From NCBI GenBank assembly GCA_009746045.1, contig RPFO01000433.1, positions 1-51,848 of the forward strand: 51,848 bases of DNA, in the 5' to 3' direction. The notes below the pieces were generated by a model. It was given only the letters and a program-made list of their open reading frames with translations, was not told the origin of the DNA and did no database searches. The DNA comes from Mesostigma viride. Taxonomy: Eukaryota; Streptophyta; Mesostigmatophyceae; Mesostigmatales; Mesostigmataceae. A program made the position numbers and the translations under genes. Shown here piece after piece: positions 42,237 to 51,848 of this stretch. Each line of letters starts with the position of its first letter. Positions within the stretch are counted from its first letter, which is position 1.

Positions 42237-45200
42237 TCAGACGGCCTTGACTGCCTTCAGCGCTGCCGTGTGCAGCGGCAGTGGATCCGCCTTCTTTTGC
42301 TCCAGGGCCTTCTGCGTGATCCCGTAGTAATAGCCGTTACGCCAGGGGAACTGTTTGGGGACAACACCAACATTCCATGCGCAAGTAAAGCAGGGTCAGG
42401 CCGCTTCAAGCGTCAGACGCACCAATTGTTGGACAGCTGGCTTACATTTGACATCTGGTTCAAGGACGGCGACATAATTACAGACATCCAAATAGCCACA
42501 AGGTGCACCCACTTAAGTGACTTCCACCTAGAAAAGCACTTCAAGGCAGCACCCAGAGAAGCAGGCAAGGCAAATCCACCAAGAGAGTCATTTGAACCGA
42601 ATTCAACACAGAAACATTCCTCTTTGGGAGGAGCCGAGTAATTGCATGCGATGAAGAAAAAGTATCATCATGCCTAATGCCCGCCAGCTTGATGGCCATG
42701 CCACCCACCACAGGAGGCAAGAAAGTCCATCAAGGCACGGGACAAAGTAGCCACCGTGGGTGCTAATTCCTTCCGCCCATCGGTAATAACGGGTGGGAGG
42801 CCAGTGACTAGAGCGGCAGATGCACTTGTTGCTACTATCACCCCACATTTGTGAGGGCCACGGGTAAGTGGGCAACGGACTGCACATATGCCAGCATGCG
42901 ACACAAACAAATGTAATAGCCATGAGGGCCTTACATAATCAACCTTGAGTGCCTTGTACCCAGGGATACTTAATTAATTGAGGGCCTTGCTAATTCATTA
43001 AATGATCGAGGGCCTTGCACCCACCTCCTTGACGGCCATCGGGAAGTGCGCCACTGAGCGTGCGTACGCCAGCATGCGTTCCTCAACACCGGACGAGAAC
43101 TGAGCACCCGCGTACGTCTTGGAGGCGTCCACCATCTCGCGGATGAGGCCGACCACCTAGAGGGGTAGAGTAAGAACAGAGGGGGTGGGAGCGAAGGGGA
43201 GAAAAAGGGAGGATGAGAGGGGAGGAAATGCTCGGAGGCATCTACCATGCCTGCAGGCATCCAGGTGCCGCACACCTGGACAGGTAACGCAAAGCGCAGC
43301 GTCGAAACTACCACAAGGAAATAGTTTTGCCTCGCAAACCTGAACTTTCACCTTTGGGGGGGGGGGTTGCAAAACCATTTGTTGCAAAGTGATTTTGACC
43401 ACTAGGGTATCAAGTTGCCTGAATAAGGGTTTGACCACTAGGGTATCCAGTTGCTTAAATAAGGGTTTGACCACTAGGGTATCAAGTTGCTTGAATAAGG
43501 GTTTGACCACTAGGGTATCAAGTTGCTTGAATAAGGGTTTGACCACTAGGGTATCAAGTTGCTTGAATAAGGGTTTGACCACTAGGGTATCAAGTTGCTT
43601 GAATAAGGGTTTGACCACTAGGGTATCAAGTTGCTTGAATAAGGGTTTGACCACTAGGGTATCAAGTTGCTTGAATAAGGGTTTGACCACTAGGGTATCA
43701 AGTTGCTTGAATAAGGGTTTGACCACTAGGGTATCAAGTTGCTTGAATAAGGGTTTGACCACTAGGGTATCAAGTTGCTTGAATAAGGGTTTGACCACTA
43801 GGGTATCAAGTTGCTTGAATTAGGGTTTGACCACTAGGGTATCAAGTTGCTTGAATAAGGGTTTGACCACTAGGGTATCAAGTTGCTTGAATAAGGGTTT
43901 GACCACTAGGGTATCAAGTTGCTTGAATAAGGGTGTGACCACTAGGGTATCAAGTTGCTTCAATAAGGGTTTGCCTCGCGAGGCGTTAGTGGTATAGTCC
44001 TGGAGATATCATCACCTCCTCCTTTGTGCGTGCTTTCCATACCCCTTACCTCTTGTTGCTTCTTAACCCCCCATGACTTCCCATGGACGGGAAAGTAAAA
44101 TCACTTCCGATCCCCCTGCGTCGTCTCCTCCTTGTGCCTCCCTCTCCACCTGGCCTGGGTTGGTATGGTGACCACGCCCCCCTCCTGCTTGTGCGGGCGC
44201 TCTCCCCCCCCACTCCTGCCCTTGTCGCATCATGCCCCTTTACACCCCTCCCCTTGGTAATAAAAGAATCCTCACCTCCTCCTTGTGCTTGCTCTCCACC
44301 TGACCCGCGTTAGCCCCGTGCTTGGCCCCCACCAGGTTGAACGCGCAGATCCAGATCAGCTTCTCAAACATGCTCGCGCGGAAGGCCGTCTCGTTGGGCA
44401 GCTGGTGGCACGAGCACATGAGACATAACATCCAACTGAATAAGAAGCCATCATAATAGGAAGCTGGTGGCACGAGCACAGGAGACATAACATCCAACCG
44501 AATAAGAAGCCATCATAATAGGAAGCTGGTGGCACGAGCACAGGAGACAGCAAACAGTCATGGGTCATGGTCAGCGTCTCAAACTTGCGGGCGTGAAACG
44601 CCATTTCAACAGGAAGCAAGTGGCGCCGGTGTTCGAAGTAGATGGGGGTCAAGAATAGCTCTACCGCTCCCCATCTCTACACAGCTTCCTATTAAGATGG
44701 TGGCGTGGGCATCGCCATAAGATGGATGGGGGTCCAACTTTATCACAAGCCAACCCCCCTTTGAATGGCGGGCTCTACCGTGGCTCTACTAGTCAGTGGG
44801 TTGGTGGGTTCATCGGCTACGGAAGTGCGTTTGGCGACACGAAGGCATGAGATGAGCGTAGCCCGAGGTATTCTTCGATGGATGGATGGAGGAAGCTAAG
44901 CTAGAGAAGGACTGACGGGGGGAGCAAACTTTGTCATGAACCTCTCTCAGGAAACTGGTTGGATGGACTAGGGCTTCACAAGGCAAACCTTAACTCAAAT
45001 GTTTCTTGTGAGGCATCTACCAGGGGTAGATAACAATGAGCCAGGGGTGGCAGAATGAGGAGATGCTGGCCAGACTAAGCGCCGTTGATAAGCAGACTTA
45101 GTTCAGCTTAGACCAGCTTCTGAGTGAAAAGACCATAACAAATACTGCACTAGTAGTAAATATATAATAAGTATCGTGAGTAGAACAAAAGCACAAAATG

Positions 45201-46208
45201 AGTAAAAAGACTGGACTGGATCGTTAAAACCAATCGTTAGTAAGTATCGCAGGTAGAAAAAAGAGGACAAAATGAGTGAAAAGACTATACTGGATTAATA
45301 CTACTATATAGTAAGTATAGGGGGTTGTGGGTTAACCCTGGGAATGCCCGTAAAACCCCTCAGGCTCCGGGAGAGGCCTTAATATTCTCCCACACCGGCG
45401 CCTCTAAATGTGTTCCAAGCCTATCTGTGGGCTCTGGACCATGGGGCAGCCTTACTGCATCCGCTATGAGTCAGCCATGCTTTGCCCATGCAGAGAGCCA
45501 CTCTCTGCTGAGACGCCATCATGCCCTAGCCATTGCCTAGCCATGATCATCTTCCACCCATGTCCGCAACTTTGCACAGCTGCTGGAATACATGGTGGTG
45601 CAGGTGCACCTCAATTGTGCACCCCGAGTAGGTGGCAGTTTACACCAACCACCTGCACGTTGTCGCCTAGAATGTATTGAAAACCATACGCCCCTTCTCA
45701 GGGATATGTGTTACATATCCTCCCCACGGAGGTATGTTCTTAAATAATTAATTAATAGTATGGTGGGTAGAAAACATTCTACTAGGATGACGTGCAGAAA
45801 CAATAGACTGGCCTCCCATGGTCAGGCCCTCTCTGCCAGTGTGCCTGCCTGGTTACCCCCATCACCCCTCCCTTGCCCCAACCCCAACATGAAAACCAAC
45901 CCCTGTCACACCCACCCGAACTTCGACCTGTTCACTGGTGTCTAGCTACAGTGCCCTCGTGGCCACAGCTACCCCATGGCCCAGACTCACGTGGCAGGAC
46001 AGCCCCCCCGAGTGCAGCCGCGCGGCGATGTCTTTGGCCCACTTGCCGTAGGCGGCGGTCAGACCCTCGGGGTTCACGTCGGTCTTCCCATCGGTGGGTT
46101 TCTCGCCAAGCTTGGCGACGCCGAAATAGATGAGGACTTGGGTGGCGGACGTCAGCCCTTTCTCCTTGAGCCAGGGCTCCAGCATCCCGTTTTGGACAAA
46201 GACCAGGT
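42237..46208 (-). CDS. Ketopantoate-reductase-like protein, last four exons (partial)
   Basis: Exons on the minus strand: 46208-45991, 44401-44276, 43156-43025, 42350-42237; all GT-AG with consistent phase, giving about 195 C-terminal residues. Key segments: DLVFVQNGMLEPWL, GVAKLGEKPTDGKTD, NPEGLTAAYGKWAKDIAARL, FEKLIWICAFNLVGAKHG, YARSVAHFPMAVKEFPWRNG and YYYGITQKALEQKK. The QNG motif, the EKLIW helix and the late Glu/Lys-rich helices fit the ketopantoate reductase (PanE/ApbA) fold, here most like plant/algal reductase-related proteins known to me only from memory. Upstream exons with the NADP-binding GxGxxG would lie beyond the window, past a 5.6-kb intronic minisatellite. Substrate cannot be deduced. 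Other 6-phosphogluconate-dehydrogenase-fold proteins remain possible. Confidence 0.6.
42848..42903 (-). repeat. Echo of exon B end and donor
   Basis: On the minus strand CGCATGCTGGCATATG...GTTGCCCACTTACC...ATGTGGG aligns with the exon end at 43083-43021 at about 70% identity, covering RMLAYARSVAHFP and the GGTGGG donor. It sits in the intron just downstream of that exon. Confidence 0.65.
43389..43977. repeat. 36-bp minisatellite in a reductase intron
   Basis: About 16 units of GGGTTTGACCACTAGGGTAT plus CAAGTTGCTTGAATAA, nearly identical, inside the intron between exons 44401-44276 and 43156-43025. The 36-bp unit leaves long 12-residue-repeat frames on both strands, which are artefacts. Confidence 0.97.
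44401..44545 (-). repeat. Triplicated acceptor region, 62-bp units
   Basis: GCTGGTGGCACGAGCACA starts units at 44401, 44463 and 44525. On the minus strand each offers the same GTGCTCGTGCCACCAG acceptor; only the one at 44401 is followed by the exon. Confidence 0.9.
44569..44624 (-). repeat. Echo of the 44401-44276 exon start
   Basis: Minus-strand LLPVEMAFHARKFETL mirrors exon LPNETAFRASMFEKL at about two-thirds base identity over 56 bp. It lies just upstream of the triplicated acceptor and has no continuation. Confidence 0.65.
44630..45589. other. Intron with a 74-bp tandem pair; no gene seen
   Basis: TAAGTATCGTGAGTAGAAC (about 45165) and TAAGTATCGCAGGTAGAA (about 45241) head two A-rich copies of about 74 bp containing ACAAAATGAGT and AAAGACT. 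Otherwise unremarkable. Confidence 0.6.
45590..45757 (+). mobile_element. LINE 3' end, tail family B, in reductase intron
   Basis: ATGGTGGTGCAGGTGCAC, CGCCCCTTCTCAGGGATATG, CCTCCCCACGGAGGTATG and a TTAAATAATTAATTAAT end match the 28335-27476 copy. It lies antisense to the gene. Sequence from about 45330 may belong to the same element but is not recognisable. Confidence 0.65.
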
Positions 46209-46249
46209 CTGGCCGCCCGCGTGGGGGGTGGGGAGCGATTGGGGGTGAA

Positions 46250-49200
46250 GCATGGGTGGCCCACGAGTGGGGGAGTGGGTGGCGCATGAGTGGGGGAGTG
46301 GGGGGCGCATGAGTGGGGGAGTGGGGGGCGCATGAGTGGGGGAGTGGGTGGCGCACGAGTGGGGGAGTGGGTGGCGCATGAGTGGGGGAGTGGGTGGCGC
46401 ATGAGTGGGGGAGTGGGTGGCGCACGAGTGGGGGAGTGGGTGGCGCACGAGTGGGGGAGTGGGTGGCGCATGAGTGGGGGAGTGGGTGGCGCATGAGTGG
46501 GGGAGTGGGTGGCGCACGAGTGGGGAGTGGGTGGCGCATGAGTGGGGGAGTGGGTGGCGCATGAGTGGGGGAGTGGGTGGCGCATGAGTGGGGGAGTGGG
46601 TGACGCATGAGTGGGGGAGTGGGTGGCGCATGAGTGGGGGAGTGGGTGGCGCATGAGTGGGGGAGTGGATGGCGCACGAGTGGGGGAGTGGGTGGCGCAT
46701 GAGTGGGGGAGTGGGTGGCGTACGAGTGGGGGAGTGGGGGAGTGGGGGAGTGGGTGGGGCACGAGTGGGGGAGTGGGTGGCGCATGAGTGGGGGAGTGGG
46801 GGAGTGGGGGAGTGGGGGAGTGGGGGAGTGGATGGCGCACGAGTGGGGGAGTGGGTGGCGTACGAGTGGGGGAGTGGGGGGCGCATGAGTGGGGGAGTGG
46901 GTGGCGCATGAGTGGGGGAGTGGGTGGCGCATGAGTGGGGGAGTGGGGGAGTGGGGGAGTGGGGGAGTGGGGGAGTGGATGGCGCACGAGTGGGGGAGTG
47001 GGGGCGCATGAGTGGGGGAGTGGGGGAGTGGGTGGCGCATGAGTGGGGGAGTGGGGAGTGGGGGAGTGGGGGAGTGGGGAGTGGATGGCGCACGAGTGGG
47101 GGAGTGGGTGGCGTACGAGTGGGGGAGTGGGGGCGCATGAGTGGGGGAGTGGGTGGCGCATGAGTGGGGGAGTGGGTGGCGCATGAGTGGGGAGTGGGGG
47201 AGTGGGGGAGTGGGGGAGTGGGGGAGTGGATGGCGCACGAGTGGGGAGTGGGGGGCGCATGAGTGGGGGAGTGGGGAGTGGGTGGCGTACGAGTGGGGGA
47301 GTGGGTGGCGCATGAGTGGGGAGTGGGGGAGTGGGTGGCGTACGAGTGGGGGAGTGGGTGGCGCATGAGTGGGGGAGTGGGTGGCGCATGAGTGGGGGAG
47401 TGGGGGAGTGGGGGCGCATGAGTGGGGGAGTGGGGGCGCATGAGTGGGGGAGTGGGTGGCGCACGAGTGGGGGAGTGGGTGGCGCATGAGTGGGGGAGTG
47501 GGTGGCGCATGAGTGGGGGAGTGGGTGGCGCACGAGTGGGGGAGTGGGTGGCCCACGAGTGGGGGAGTGGGTGGCGCATGAGTGGGGGAGTGGGGGGCGC
47601 ATGAGTGGGGGAGTGGGTGGCGCACGAGTGGGGGAGTGGGTGGCGCATGAGTGGGGGAGTGGGTGGCGCATGAGTGGGGAGTGGGTGGCGCATGAGTGGG
47701 GGAGTGGGTGGCGCATGAGTGGGGAGTGGGGGCGCATGAGTGGGGGAGTGGGTGGCGCATGACTGGGGGAGTGGGTGGCGCATGAGTGGGGGAGTGGGTG
47801 GCGCATGAGTGGGGGAGTGGGTGGCGCATGAGGGGGAGTGGGTGGCGCATGAGTGGGGGAGTGGGTGGCGTACGAGTGGGGGAGTGGGTGGCGCATGAGT
47901 GGGGGAGTGGGTGGCGCACGAGTGGGGGAGTGGGTGGCGCATGAGTGGGGGAGTGGGTGGCGCATGAGTGGGGAGTGGGGGGCGCACGAGTGGGGGAGTG
48001 GGTGGCGCATGAGTGGGGGAGTGGGGGAGTGGGTGGCGCATGAGTGGGGGAGTGGGTGGCGCATGAGTGGGGGAGTGGGTGGCGCACGCGTGGGGGAGTG
48101 GGGAGTGGGGGAGTGGGGGAGTGGGTGGCGCACGAGTGGGGGAGTGGGTGGCGCATGAGTGGGGGAGTGGGTGGCGCATGAGTGGGGAGTGGGGGGCCAT
48201 GAGTGGGGGAGTGGGGGCGCACGAGTGGGGAGTGGGGGCGCACGAGTGGGGAGTGGGTGGCGCATGAGTGGGGGAGTGGGGGAGTGGGTGGCGCATGAGT
48301 GGGGAGTGGGTGGCGCATGAGTGGGGGAGTGGGTGGCGCACGAGTGGGGGAGTGGGGGAGTGGGGGAGTGGGTGGCGCATGAGTGGGGGAGTGGGTGGCG
48401 CACGAGTGGGGGAGTGGGGGAGTGGGGAGTGGGGGAGTGGGTGGCGCACGAGTGGGGGAGTGGGTGGCGCATGAGTGGGGAGTGGGGGCGCATGAGTGGG
48501 GGAGTGGGTGGCGCTCGAGTGGGGGAGTGGGTGGCGCATGAGTGGGGGAGTGGGTGGCGCACGAGTGGGGGAGTGGGTGGCGCACGAGTGGGGGAGTGGG
48601 GGCGCACGAGTGGGGGAGTGGGGAGTGGGGGAGTGGGGAGTGGGTGGCGCATGAGTGGGGGAGTGGGTGGCGCATGAGTGGGGGAGTGGGTGGCGCTCGA
48701 GTGGGGGAGTGGGTGGCGCATGAGTGGGGAGTGGTGGTGCACGAGTGGGGGAGTGGGTGGCGCATGAGTGGGGGAGTGGGTGGCGCACGAGTGGGGGAGT
48801 GGGGGAGTGGGTGGCGTACGAGTGGGGGAGTGGGGAGTGGGTGGCGCACGAGTGGGGGAGTGGGGGGCGCACGAGTGGGGGAGTGGGGGAGTGGGGGAGT
48901 GGGGAGTGGGTGGCGCACGCGTGGGGGAGTGGGGGAGTGGGGAGTGGGGGAGTGGGTGGCGCACGAGTGGGGGAGTGGGTGGCGCATGAGTGGGGGAGTG
49001 GGTGGTGCACGAGTGGGGGAGTGGGTGGCGCATGAGTGGGGAGTGGGTGGCGCACGAGTGGGGGAGTGGGTGGTGCACGAGTGGGGAGTGGGTGGCGCAT
49101 GAGTGGGGGAGTGGGTGGCGCATGAGTGGGGAGTGGGTGGTGCACGAGTGGGGGAGTGGGTGGTGCATGAGTGGGAGTGGGTGGCGTACGAGTGGGGAGT

Positions 49201-51848
49201 GGGTGGCGCATGAGTGGGGGAGTGGGAGTGGGGGCGCATGAGTGGGGGAGTGGGGGAGTGGGGAGTGGGTGGCGCATGAGTGGGGGAGTGGGGGAGTGGG
49301 GAGTGGGGGAGTGGGTGGTGCACGAGTGGGGGAGTGGGTGGCGCATGAGTGGGGAGTGGGTGGCGCACGAGTGGGGGAGTGGGGGAGTGGGGGAGTGGGG
49401 AGTGGGTGGCGCACGAGTGGGGGAGTGGGTGGCGCACGAGTGGGGGAGTGGGTGGCGCATGAGTGGGGGAGTGGGGGAGCGGGGGGCGCATGAGTGGGGG
49501 AGTGGGGAGTGGGGGAGTGGGTGGCGCATGAGTGGGGGAGTGGGGGAGTGGGGAGTGGGGGAGTGGGTGGTGCACGAGTGGGGAGTGGGTGGCGCACGAG
49601 TGGGGGAGTGGGGTGTCGCATGAGTGGGGGAGTGGGTGGCGCATGAGTGGGGGAGTGGTGGTGCACGAGTGGGGAGTGGGTGGTGCACGAGTGGGGGAGT
49701 GGGTGGTGCACGAGTGGGGGAGTGGGTGGCGCATGAGTGGGGGAGTGGGGGAGTGGGTGGTGCACGAGTGGGGGAGTGGGTGGTGCATGAGTGGGGGAGT
49801 GGGTGGCGCACGAGTGGGGAGTGTGGCGCACGAGTGGGGGAGTGGTGTCGCATGAGTGGGGGAGTGGTGGCGCATGAGTGGGGGAGTGGGTGGTGCACGA
49901 GTGGGGGAGTGGGTGGTGCATGAGTGGGGGAGTGGGTGGCGCACGAGTGGGGAGTGGGGGAGTGGGGAGTGTGGGTGGCGCACGAGTGGGGAGTGGGTGG
50001 TGCATGAGTGGGGGAGTGGGTGTGCGCACGAGTGGGGAGTGGGTAGTGCACGAGTGGGGGAGTGGGTGGCGCATGAGTGGGGGAGTGGGTGGTGCACGAG
50101 TGGGGGAGTGGGTGGTGCATGAGTGGGGGAGGGGTGGTGCATGAGTGGGAGTGGGTGGTGCACGAGTGGGGAGTGGGTGGCGCATGAAGTGGGGGAGTGG
50201 GTGGCGCACGAGTGGGGAGTGGGTGGCGACGAGTGGGGGAGTGGGTGGCGCACGAGTGGGGGAGTGGGTGGTGCATGAGTGGGGGAGTGGGTGGCGCACG
50301 AGTGGGGGAGTGTGGCGCACGAGTGGGGGAGTGGGTGGCGCATGAGTGGGGGAGTGGGTGGCGTACGAGTGGGGAGTGGGTGGCGCATGAGTGGGGGAGT
50401 GGGTGGTGCACGAGTGGGGGAGTGGGTGGCGCATGAGTGGGAGTGGGTGGTGCATGAGTGGGGAGTGGGTGGGCACGAGTGGGGGAGTGGGAGTGGGGGA
50501 GTGTGGTGGCACATGAGTGGGGGAGTGGGTGGCGCTCGAGTGGGGGAGGGTGGCGCATGAGTGGGGGAGTGGGTGGCGCACGAGTGGGGGAGTGGGGGCG
50601 CATGAGTGGGGGAGTGGGTGGCGCATGAGTGGGGGAGTGGGGATGGGGAGTGGGGGAGTGGGTGGCGCACGAGTGGGGGAGTGGGGGGCGCATGAGTGGG
50701 GGAGTGGGTGGCGCATGAGTGGGGGAGTGGGGGAGTGGGAGTGGGGAGTGGATGGCCGCATGAGTGGGGAGTGGGTGGCGCATGAGTGGGGAGTGGGGAG
50801 TGGGTGGCGCATGAGTGGGGGAGTGGGTGGCGCACGAGTGGAGGGAGTGGGTGGCTACGAGTGGGGGAGTGGGTGGCGCACGAGTGGGGGAGTGGGTGGC
50901 GCATGAGTGGGGGAGTGGGTGGCGTACGAGTGGGGGAGTGGGTGGCGCCATGAGTGGGGGAGTGGGTGGTGCACGAGTGGGGGAGTGGGTGGCGCAATGA
51001 GTGGGGGAGTGGGTGGTGCATGAGTGGGGGAGTGGGTGGGCACGAGTGGGGGAGTGGGGGAGTTGGGGGAGTGGGTTGGGCACATGAGTGGGGGAGTGGG
51101 TGGCGCTCGAGTGGGGGGGGTGGGCGCATGAGTGGGGGAGTGGGTGGCGCACGAGTGGGGGAGTGGGGGCGCATGAGTGGGGGAGTGGGTGGCGCATGAG
51201 TGGGGAGTGGGGAGTGGGGATGGGGGAGGGTGGCGCACGAGTGGGGGAGTGGGGGCGCATGAGTGGGGGAGTGGGTGGCGCATGAGTGGGGGAGTGGGGA
51301 GTGGGGGAGTGGGGGAGTGGATGGCGCATGAGTGGGGGAGTGGGTGGCGCACGAGTGGGGGAGTGGGGGGCGCATGAGTGGGGGAGTGGTGGCGCATGAG
51401 TGGGGAGTGGGGGAGTGGGGAGTGGGGGAGTGGGTGGCGCAGAGTGGGGGAGTGGGGGCGCATGAGTGGGGATGGGTGGCGCATAGTGGGGGAGTGGGGG
51501 AGTGGGGGAGTGGGGGAGTGGATGGGCATGAGTGGGGAGTGGGTGGCGCATGAGTGGGGGAGTGGGTGGCGCACGAGTGGGGGAGTGGGGCGCATGGAGT
51601 GGGGGAGTGGGTGGGCGCAATGAGTGGGGGAGTGGGGAGTGGGGGAGTGGGGAGTGGGTGGCGCACGAGTGGGGAGTGGGTGGTGCACGAGTGGGGGAGT
51701 GGTGGCGCACGAGTGGGGGGTGTGGGTGGTGCATGAGTGGGGGAGTGCGGTGGCGCACGAGTGGGGGAGGGGTGGTGCGCATGAGTGGGGGAGTGGGTGG
51801 CGCATGAGTGGGGGAGTGGGTGGTGCCACGAGTGGGGGAAGTGGGTGG
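46250..51848. repeat. 5.6-kb composite 23-bp minisatellite to the right edge
   Basis: Roughly 240 unit equivalents. The basic unit is GGGGGAGT (8) plus GGGTGGCGCATGAGT (15); the 8-mer alone is often repeated 2-5 times between 15-mers, and CATGAG alternates with CACGAG, TACGAG and CTCGAG. It starts about 40 bp upstream of the reductase acceptor at 46208, so it lies in that gene's intron and is pyrimidine-rich on the sense strand. One-base losses in the G-run become frequent beyond about 49100. Very long frames on the minus strand are artefacts of a stop-free unit. Confidence 0.98.

Noticed and set aside
42603-42923. Minus-strand ORF in a reductase intron
   Set aside because: It overlaps the exon-B echo but has no domain and lies inside an intron defined by phase-matched splice sites.
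43389-43977. Interstitial telomere repeat (TTAGGGTTT at 43819)
   Set aside because: The word occurs once through a point change in one 36-bp unit; it is not a tandem telomeric motif.
45932-51829. Minus-strand open frames of 1,600-1,900 residues, rich in HPLPHSCAT-like repeats
   Set aside because: They are translations of the 23-bp minisatellite, whose unit lacks stops in all frames on that strand; only the last part (45991-46208) is a real exon of the reductase-like gene.

Overview
The window looks like a contig from a GC-rich eukaryotic nuclear genome, most likely a green alga of the volvocine/chlamydomonad kind. This is inferred from an intron-rich Rh-type ammonium channel gene (Chlamydomonas has such genes), GT-AG introns with GTGAGT/GTGGGT donors, UGUAA-type poly(A) signals near gene ends, and a mix of L1-like and RTE/CR1-like LINEs. 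No bacterial operon, CRISPR array or rRNA is visible. Both ends of the window lie inside tandem repeats, as expected where an assembly stops.

Layout. 1-745: ~30-bp minisatellite. 746-2290: no recognisable gene, one 160-bp direct duplication. 2300-6390: DNA transposon with a three-exon DDE-type transposase and many 22-bp palindromes. 6566-6778: MITE. 6934-7536: unidentified ORF. 8242-8792: decayed LINE 3' end with a perfect hairpin. 9387-14130: nearly complete L1-like LINE with two homopolymer frameshifts. 15486-26687: Rh-family ammonium/CO2 channel gene, nine exons resolved, first exon not found. 27476-42030: a graveyard of LINEs inserted into LINEs, resolved here by target-site duplications (TSDs) into up to four nested levels, plus a 1.7-kb TTAA/piggyBac-like element. 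42237 to beyond 46208 (minus strand): 3' half of a ketopantoate-reductase-like gene whose next upstream intron carries a 5.6-kb 23-bp minisatellite running off the window.

Main observation. Introns of the two host genes hold tandem or dispersed degenerate copies of their own exon edges (exon end plus donor, or acceptor plus exon start). In Rh intron 3 they form an ~88-bp ladder whose last rung is the real 3' splice site; in intron 4 an ~85-bp ladder; in introns 2 and 6 repeated donors; in intron 6 a 47-bp minisatellite built on the start of the next exon; in intron 7 the donor GTGGGT itself grown into (GTGG)40. The reductase gene shows the same around two exons. I call these exon-edge echoes; they suggest introns here grow by recurrent tandem duplication across splice junctions.

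Second observation. Two LINE insertions landed independently on the same site (ATGGAGGC) in different copies of one LINE family, and two nested minus-strand elements carry an ORF1-like gene plus a LINE 3' tail but no endonuclease or RT core, resembling HAL1-type half-LINEs. Excising the nested elements in silico restores host reading frames at two junctions. All calls come from reading the sequence; no database search was run.
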